Assembly (NCBI GenBank): GCA_027068615.1
Contig: JAMOQV010000215.1
Location: forward strand, 1-18,636
Source of the DNA: Helicobacteraceae bacterium
GTDB taxonomy: Bacteria; Campylobacterota; Campylobacteria; Campylobacterales; Sulfurimonadaceae
Reading direction: 5' to 3'
Length of the DNA: 18,636 nucleotides
Shown piece by piece: positions 15,334-18,636 of the stretch (the stretch's first letter is position 1; each line of letters begins with the position of its first letter). A model generated the notes under the pieces. That model was not told the DNA's origin. It ran no database searches and saw nothing but the letters and a program-made list of their open reading frames with translations. The translations under genes and the position numbers were made by a program.

Positions 15334-15344
15334 AAATATTGCAA
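15324..15344. promoter_or_regulatory. Tandem 10-bp direct repeat, operator-like, in the recN/tonB divergent region
   Basis: Two perfect copies of AATATTGCAA (15324-15333 and 15335-15344) lie 11 bp apart, one helical turn. Each carries the palindrome TTGCAA, and the first is extended to CAATATTGCAA. They lie between the divergent starts of recN and the TonB-like gene, overlapping the candidate recN -35 and just downstream of a TATAAT (15303-15308) that could serve the TonB-like gene. Such helical-phase repeats are common operators. No regulator is identified. Confidence 0.4.
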
Positions 15345-15369
15345 TTTGTCATATTTTTATAGGATTTAT

Positions 15370-16206
15370 ATGGGTAGGTACTTTTTATCATTTATTGTAG
15401 CTATTTTTATCCATATATTACTTTTTATCATATTTGTAACTATACTTTCAAATATAAAAAAAGACCCTATAAAGCATCCTCAAAAAAAAGAAAAAAGATT
15501 AAAAATATCACTAAAAGAGTTTAGATTAGAAAAGAAAAAAAGTATTAACAAAAAAAAGATAGTAAAAAAAATCACTAAAAAACATATAAATAAGAAAGTA
15601 TTACAAAAAAGCAAAAAGAAAGTATTACAAAAAAGTAAAAAGAAAGTTTATAAAAAAGTAAAAAAATTACCTAAAAAAAATATAAAACATAAAAAAGCTA
15701 AAAAAGCAAAATTAAAAACAAAACCCATTATAGAACCATTACTAGAACCTATAAAAAAAGAGATAGTAAAAAAAGACCCTATGTCATGGCTATATGAAGA
15801 CAAATCGCAAGAGGAACTTACACAAACACCTCAACCAAATATAAATTCAAATAATATAAATCAAAATATAAAAGAACTTTATGGAGATACATTTAAAAAA
15901 CTATCACAATCTCAACAAAAATATATTTTAGACAATCAAGAGATTATGAGGCGAATAACACAACAGGTACTAAACCGTGTAGCAAGTGTAAACATAAAAA
16001 CAAGAATGGATATAAATGAAAACAATATAGTAGAGTTTTATCTATACCCAAATGGAGATATATCTGACTTTAAATTTTTAAAAAAGACAGGTTATTTTGT
16101 GCTTGATGACACATCAAAAGAGACTATAGAATATGCATATCAAAAATACCCTAGACCAAAAGAAAAAACACTTATCCGTTATAATATCTTTTATAATCTA
16201 AAGTAA
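15370..16206 (+). CDS. Lys-rich TonB/TolA-like periplasm-spanning protein
   Basis: A bitopic envelope protein of the TonB/TolA type, probably coupling an inner-membrane proton-motive complex to the outer membrane. The start is placed at 15370 (MGRYFLSFIV, 278 residues) because AGGA lies five bases upstream; the in-frame ATG at 15283 adds 29 atypical residues. One membrane helix (about 4-27) is followed by an extremely Lys-rich segment (about 30-116) containing three 8-residue repeats of the KKVLQKSK type. The C-terminal region (about 175-278) has FKKLSQSQQKYILDNQEIMR and then VEFYLYPNGDISDFKFLKKT, the TonB C-terminal beta domain pattern, ending RYNIFYNLK. Unlike classical TonB, the linker is Lys rather than Pro-Lys/Glu. 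ExbB/ExbD or TolQ/R partners are not in the window. Confidence 0.82.
   Translation: MGRYFLSFIVAIFIHILLFIIFVTILSNIKKDPIKHPQKKEKRLKISLKEFRLEKKKSINKKKIVKKITKKHINKKVLQKSKKKVLQKSKKKVYKKVKKLPKKNIKHKKAKKAKLKTKPIIEPLLEPIKKEIVKKDPMSWLYEDKSQEELTQTPQPNINSNNINQNIKELYGDTFKKLSQSQQKYILDNQEIMRRITQQVLNRVASVNIKTRMDINENNIVEFYLYPNGDISDFKFLKKTGYFVLDDTSKETIEYAYQKYPRPKEKTLIRYNIFYNLK
15594..15665 (+). repeat. Three tandem 24-bp repeats within the TonB-like gene
   Basis: Copies start at 15594, 15618 and 15642. The first two differ by one base (C/T at the 18th base), and the third has a few more changes. Each encodes one 8-residue unit (KKVLQKSK-like). A change in copy number would keep the reading frame. Confidence 0.75.
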
Positions 16207-16235
16207 GAAAGTTTATACTCTCTTACTTATTTTTT
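16201..16235 (+). terminator. Intrinsic terminator of the TonB-like gene
   Basis: The arms AAGTAAGA (16201-16208) and TCTTACTT (16221-16228) are fully complementary, with two more inner pairs around a TTTATA loop after one mismatch, followed by ATTTTTT (16229-16235). The TonB-like stop codon lies within the stem. The T-run is on the plus strand. For the converging flavoprotein gene, whose stop is at 16234-16236, the hairpin lies downstream but lacks a good T-run, so it is mainly unidirectional. Confidence 0.8.
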
Positions 16236-17601
16236 ATCCCTCTATCTTTTTTATAGCCATTATAGCTGCCATAACTATCGGGTAGTTAGTAGGTGCTGCT
16301 GTAAGCATAGGTTGAGTTGCTACTTGCATCGACATAATATGATAAACACTCTGAGAAGTTTCTATCATAAGACCGATGATATTTATCATCTCACCTGTTT
16401 CATTACCACCTACTACTTGACCACCTATGATTTGTCCACCATGTCTTGTAGCTATAAGTTTAACATACTGTTTTTGAGCATCAGGGATTGTTGCAGGGTG
16501 TCTGTTCATACCACTAAAACTACCAACTACAACATCCATACCAGAAGCTATCGCCTCATCTTCAGTTACACCAGCAGATGAAAATGCTATATCTCCAACC
16601 ATAGTTGAAAATATAGATATAGTTCCACTAAAACCTTTCATATACTTAAGTCCATAAAGTGAACTACCAGCCACACGACCCTCAGCAGATGATGTTGAAG
16701 CTAACATAACTTTTGAAGCTGTTTTTGTTATAAATGCTCTTCTTGAACTACAATCACCAACTGCAAATATATCGTGATTTGCCGTTCTCATATACTCATC
16801 TACCCAAATACCACCATAAGCACCGAGAGATAGTCCAACTTTTCGAGCAAGTTCAGTATTTGGTTTATAACCAGTTGCTAAGATAACCACTTGTGCATCT
16901 ACAATCCTGCCACTTTTTAGCTTAACTGCATTTACAATGTTGTCACCATTTTTATCTATGATTTCACAAACTCTATCACTACCAACAAAAGTAACACCTG
17001 CATTTAAAAGAATCTCTTCTGCTTGAATAGCTATCTCTGCATCAAAAGCACCTTTTAGTATATGTTTACTACCACCTATAACTGTTACATTTTTACCCAC
17101 AGATGCCAATTCCATAGCCATCTCTATACCTATAAAACCAGTTCCAACAATAACTATATCTTTTTTATCTTCTATATAATTTTTTGCTTTATCTATAAGT
17201 TCTTTATTTTTAGGAACTGTAAATACACCCTCAAGTGCAAGTGAATGTCTTAAAGATTCGTGAACAAAAGGTTTAGAACCAGTTGCAAAAATCAACTTAT
17301 CAAAGTGTATGGCTTCATTACCTGTAAAAGCTATCTTACCTTTAAAATCTATATCTTTAACCTGCCCTAAAAGTGTTGAAATTCCCATCTCCTTAGCTGC
17401 ACTACAAGAACCTATATCTTTATCTGTACTACCTAAAGTCTCACCAAATATATAAGGTATAGCACAAGGAACAAGTTGTTTTTCAAACTCTCTTATAACA
17501 AGTATCTCTTTTTCTGGATAGTTCATTTTTGCAGTAACTGCACTAACCCCACCTGCGGGTCCACCACCTATCACTAATACATCACAACTAATTTTTTCCA
17601 T
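16234..17601 (-). CDS. FAD/NAD(P)-dependent disulfide-reductase-family oxidoreductase
   Basis: A soluble flavoprotein of the pyridine nucleotide-disulfide oxidoreductase group, near NADH oxidases, CoA-disulfide reductases and NAD(P)H-sulfur reductases. The FAD dinucleotide fold is VIGGGPAGG (10-18). A single redox Cys C46 in LVPCAIPYIFG matches the active cysteine of the CoA-disulfide reductase type, rather than a CX4C pair. The NAD(P) fold is IVGTGFIGIEMAMELASVGK (151-170), followed by VTVIGGSKH, lacking the acidic residue that usually selects NAD. ATGYKPNTE (242-250) and IFAVGDCSS (278-286) bind FAD. The C-terminal dimerisation domain (about 330-455) ends AAPTNYPIV. An AAGGGG ribosome site precedes the ATG by five bases. 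Substrate (CoA disulfide, polysulfide or O2) cannot be decided; the gene is divergent from gdhA. Confidence 0.85.
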   Translation of the reverse strand: MEKISCDVLVIGGGPAGGVSAVTAKMNYPEKEILVIREFEKQLVPCAIPYIFGETLGSTDKDIGSCSAAKEMGISTLLGQVKDIDFKGKIAFTGNEAIHFDKLIFATGSKPFVHESLRHSLALEGVFTVPKNKELIDKAKNYIEDKKDIVIVGTGFIGIEMAMELASVGKNVTVIGGSKHILKGAFDAEIAIQAEEILLNAGVTFVGSDRVCEIIDKNGDNIVNAVKLKSGRIVDAQVVILATGYKPNTELARKVGLSLGAYGGIWVDEYMRTANHDIFAVGDCSSRRAFITKTASKVMLASTSSAEGRVAGSSLYGLKYMKGFSGTISIFSTMVGDIAFSSAGVTEDEAIASGMDVVVGSFSGMNRHPATIPDAQKQYVKLIATRHGGQIIGGQVVGGNETGEMINIIGLMIETSQSVYHIMSMQVATQPMLTAAPTNYPIVMAAIMAIKKIEG

Positions 17602-17632
17602 AAATACCCCTTATTTTTTCAAATATAAACAA

Positions 17633-17662
17633 ATTATAATCAAAAGATTCATAAATTATAAT
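17633..17662. promoter_or_regulatory. Two ATTATAAT palindromes, possible bidirectional -10 boxes
   Basis: ATTATAAT, which reads the same on both strands and contains TATAAT in each direction, occurs at 17633-17640 and 17655-17662 in the 118-base divergent region. On the minus strand the first copy is 32 bases before the flavoprotein ATG, a good distance for its -10. The AT-rich background lowers confidence. Confidence 0.4.
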
Positions 17663-17682
17663 AAAATTATATATCTTTATGT

Positions 17683-17688
17683 TATAAT
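17683..17688 (+). promoter_or_regulatory. -10 box of the gdhA promoter
   Basis: A perfect TATAAT lies 31 bases before the gdhA ATG, giving a leader of about 25 bases with an AAGGAA ribosome site (17709-17714). No clear -35 is present. Confidence 0.55.
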
Positions 17689-17719
17689 TTTCAAATATAT
17701 ATAATTACAAGGAAACTTT

Positions 17720-18636
17720 ATGGGTATCGCAGAAGATGAAATAAAAAAATTTGAAAATAGTAGTTGTGCTGAGAACAATGTGTTTTATCAAGCAATGGAG
17801 GAGGTTATATCTTCTATAGCTCCACTTTTAGAATCAGATGAAAAATACAAAAAAAATGCTATCTTAGAAAGACTTGTTGTTCCAGATAGAATATTCAAAT
17901 TTAAAGTAACTTGGTTAGATGACAATCAAAATATTCAAGTAAATACAGGCTATAGAGTTCAGTTTAACAATGCACTAGGACCATACAAAGGTGGGCTTCG
18001 TTTTCATCCAACTGTAAATGAGGGGATTTTGAAATTTTTAGGTTTTGAGCAAATCCTTAAAAACTCACTTACTGGTTTGCCTATCGGTGGGGCTAAAGGT
18101 GGAAGTGATTTTAACCCTAAAGGTAAAAGTGATTGGGAGATTATGAAGTTTTGTTCAGCTTTTATGACTGAACTTCACAAATACATAGGACCTCGCATCG
18201 ATGTTCCAGCTGGTGACATCGGTGTTGGTGCTAGAGAGATTGGTTATCTTTTTGGAGAGTATAAAAAAGTAACATCATCTTATGAGGGTGTACTAACTGG
18301 TAAACCTTTTATGTTTGGTGGTTCACTAATGAGACCAGAAGCTACTGGTTATGGTGCTGTTTACTTTACTGAAACTATGTTAGATATGGAAGGAAGAGAA
18401 GACTTAAAAGGTAAAATTTGTACTGTAAGTGGTGCTGGTAATGTTGCACTTCATGCTATAGAAAAACTTTATCATATAGGTGCATTACCTGTTACTTGTA
18501 CAGACTCTAAGGGTACTATATATGATGCTCGTGGTGTTAATCTTGAACTTTTAAAAGATTTAAAATTTAACAAAAGAGTATCACTTGAAGAGTATGTAAA
18601 TCATCATCCAGAAGCTACATATATCCCAGTTAGTGA
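17720..18636 (+). CDS. gdhA: NADP-type glutamate dehydrogenase, partial (runs off the right end)
   Basis: Catalyses reductive amination of 2-oxoglutarate with ammonium and NADPH to give glutamate, a main ammonium-assimilation route. The first 305 residues are present (E. coli GdhA is about 447). The substrate domain shows GPYKGGLRFHP (87-97), LTGLPIGGAKGGSDFNPKG (117-135) with catalytic Lys K126, and VPAGDIGVGAREIGYLFGEY (162-181) with D166. The Rossmann domain begins at TVSGAGNVALHA (235-246). The second-strand ending TCTDSKGTIYD (259-269) resembles the NADP-preferring form (the Ser/Asp-rich turn of E. coli GdhA). A good ribosome site, AAGGAA, lies five bases before the ATG. It is divergent from the flavoprotein gene. 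Confidence 0.93.
   Translation, partial: MGIAEDEIKKFENSSCAENNVFYQAMEEVISSIAPLLESDEKYKKNAILERLVVPDRIFKFKVTWLDDNQNIQVNTGYRVQFNNALGPYKGGLRFHPTVNEGILKFLGFEQILKNSLTGLPIGGAKGGSDFNPKGKSDWEIMKFCSAFMTELHKYIGPRIDVPAGDIGVGAREIGYLFGEYKKVTSSYEGVLTGKPFMFGGSLMRPEATGYGAVYFTETMLDMEGREDLKGKICTVSGAGNVALHAIEKLYHIGALPVTCTDSKGTIYDARGVNLELLKDLKFNKRVSLEEYVNHHPEATYIPVS

Noticed and set aside
15283..15369. Upstream ATG extending the TonB-like protein by 29 residues
   Set aside because: It has no ribosome site, adds residues unlike a signal anchor, and covers the likely promoter. The ATG at 15370 has AGGA at proper spacing and begins just before the membrane helix.
1..18636. CRISPR array, tRNA, rRNA, defence island or prophage
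   Set aside because: No spaced repeats, tRNA-like cloverleaf, rRNA, integrase or phage structural genes were seen. Apart from the left-end scar the window is core genome.

Overview
The window is AT-rich DNA from a member of the Campylobacterota (the former Epsilonproteobacteria), most like a Sulfurimonas-type genome. The case rests on protein style (Lys/Ile/Asn-rich), the flgF-flgG pair with a sigma-54 type promoter, the short ArgA-type acetyltransferase, and a gene order (recN, tatD, lytic transglycosylase, rlpA, kdsC, lptC, lptA, engB, membrane protein, PBP2) that, from memory, resembles Campylobacter jejuni Cj0642-Cj0652. Genus level is inference. I see no tRNA, rRNA, CRISPR array or intact mobile element.

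Layout. (1) 1-438 is a degraded accessory scar: a 3'-truncated IS transposase fragment on the plus strand abuts the shattered C-terminal half of an adenine DNA methyltransferase on the minus strand. (2) 439-3862, minus strand: flgF, flgG and ygiQ, a tight three-gene unit behind a good sigma-54 -24/-12 element. (3) 3944-5292, plus strand: ybeY and a Na+/Ca2+-type antiporter, divergent from flgF, with a -10 box so close to the ybeY ATG that the mRNA may be leaderless. (4) 5303-15270, minus strand: a long, overlapping gene string read in the order recN, a 55-residue membrane protein gene, tatD, (73-bp gap with a probable promoter), mltD, rlpA, hisB, kdsC, lptC, lptA, engB, argA, an MreD-like membrane protein gene and mrdA (PBP2). 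(5) 15370-16206, plus strand: a Lys-rich TonB/TolA-like envelope protein ending in a clear intrinsic terminator. (6) 16234-17601, minus strand: an FAD/NAD(P) disulfide-reductase-family flavoprotein, divergent from (7) gdhA, an NADP-type glutamate dehydrogenase that runs off the right end.

Functionally most of the window is envelope construction. PBP2 and the MreD-like protein make side-wall peptidoglycan. MltD and RlpA remodel septal or side-wall peptidoglycan. KdsC makes KDO for lipopolysaccharide, and LptC/LptA carry lipopolysaccharide across the periplasm. hisB and argA (histidine and arginine synthesis) and engB (ribosome assembly) are threaded through the same string by start/stop overlaps, which would tie biosynthetic output to envelope growth. 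The flagellar rod genes form a separate, sigma-54 controlled unit.

Most of the region looks like ordinary core genome. The items most worth a second look are the previously uncalled 55-residue membrane protein gene between recN and tatD, the methyltransferase/transposase scar, the sigma-54 promoter that overlaps the ybeY promoter, the candidate MreD, and the direct-repeat operator in the recN/tonB divergent region.
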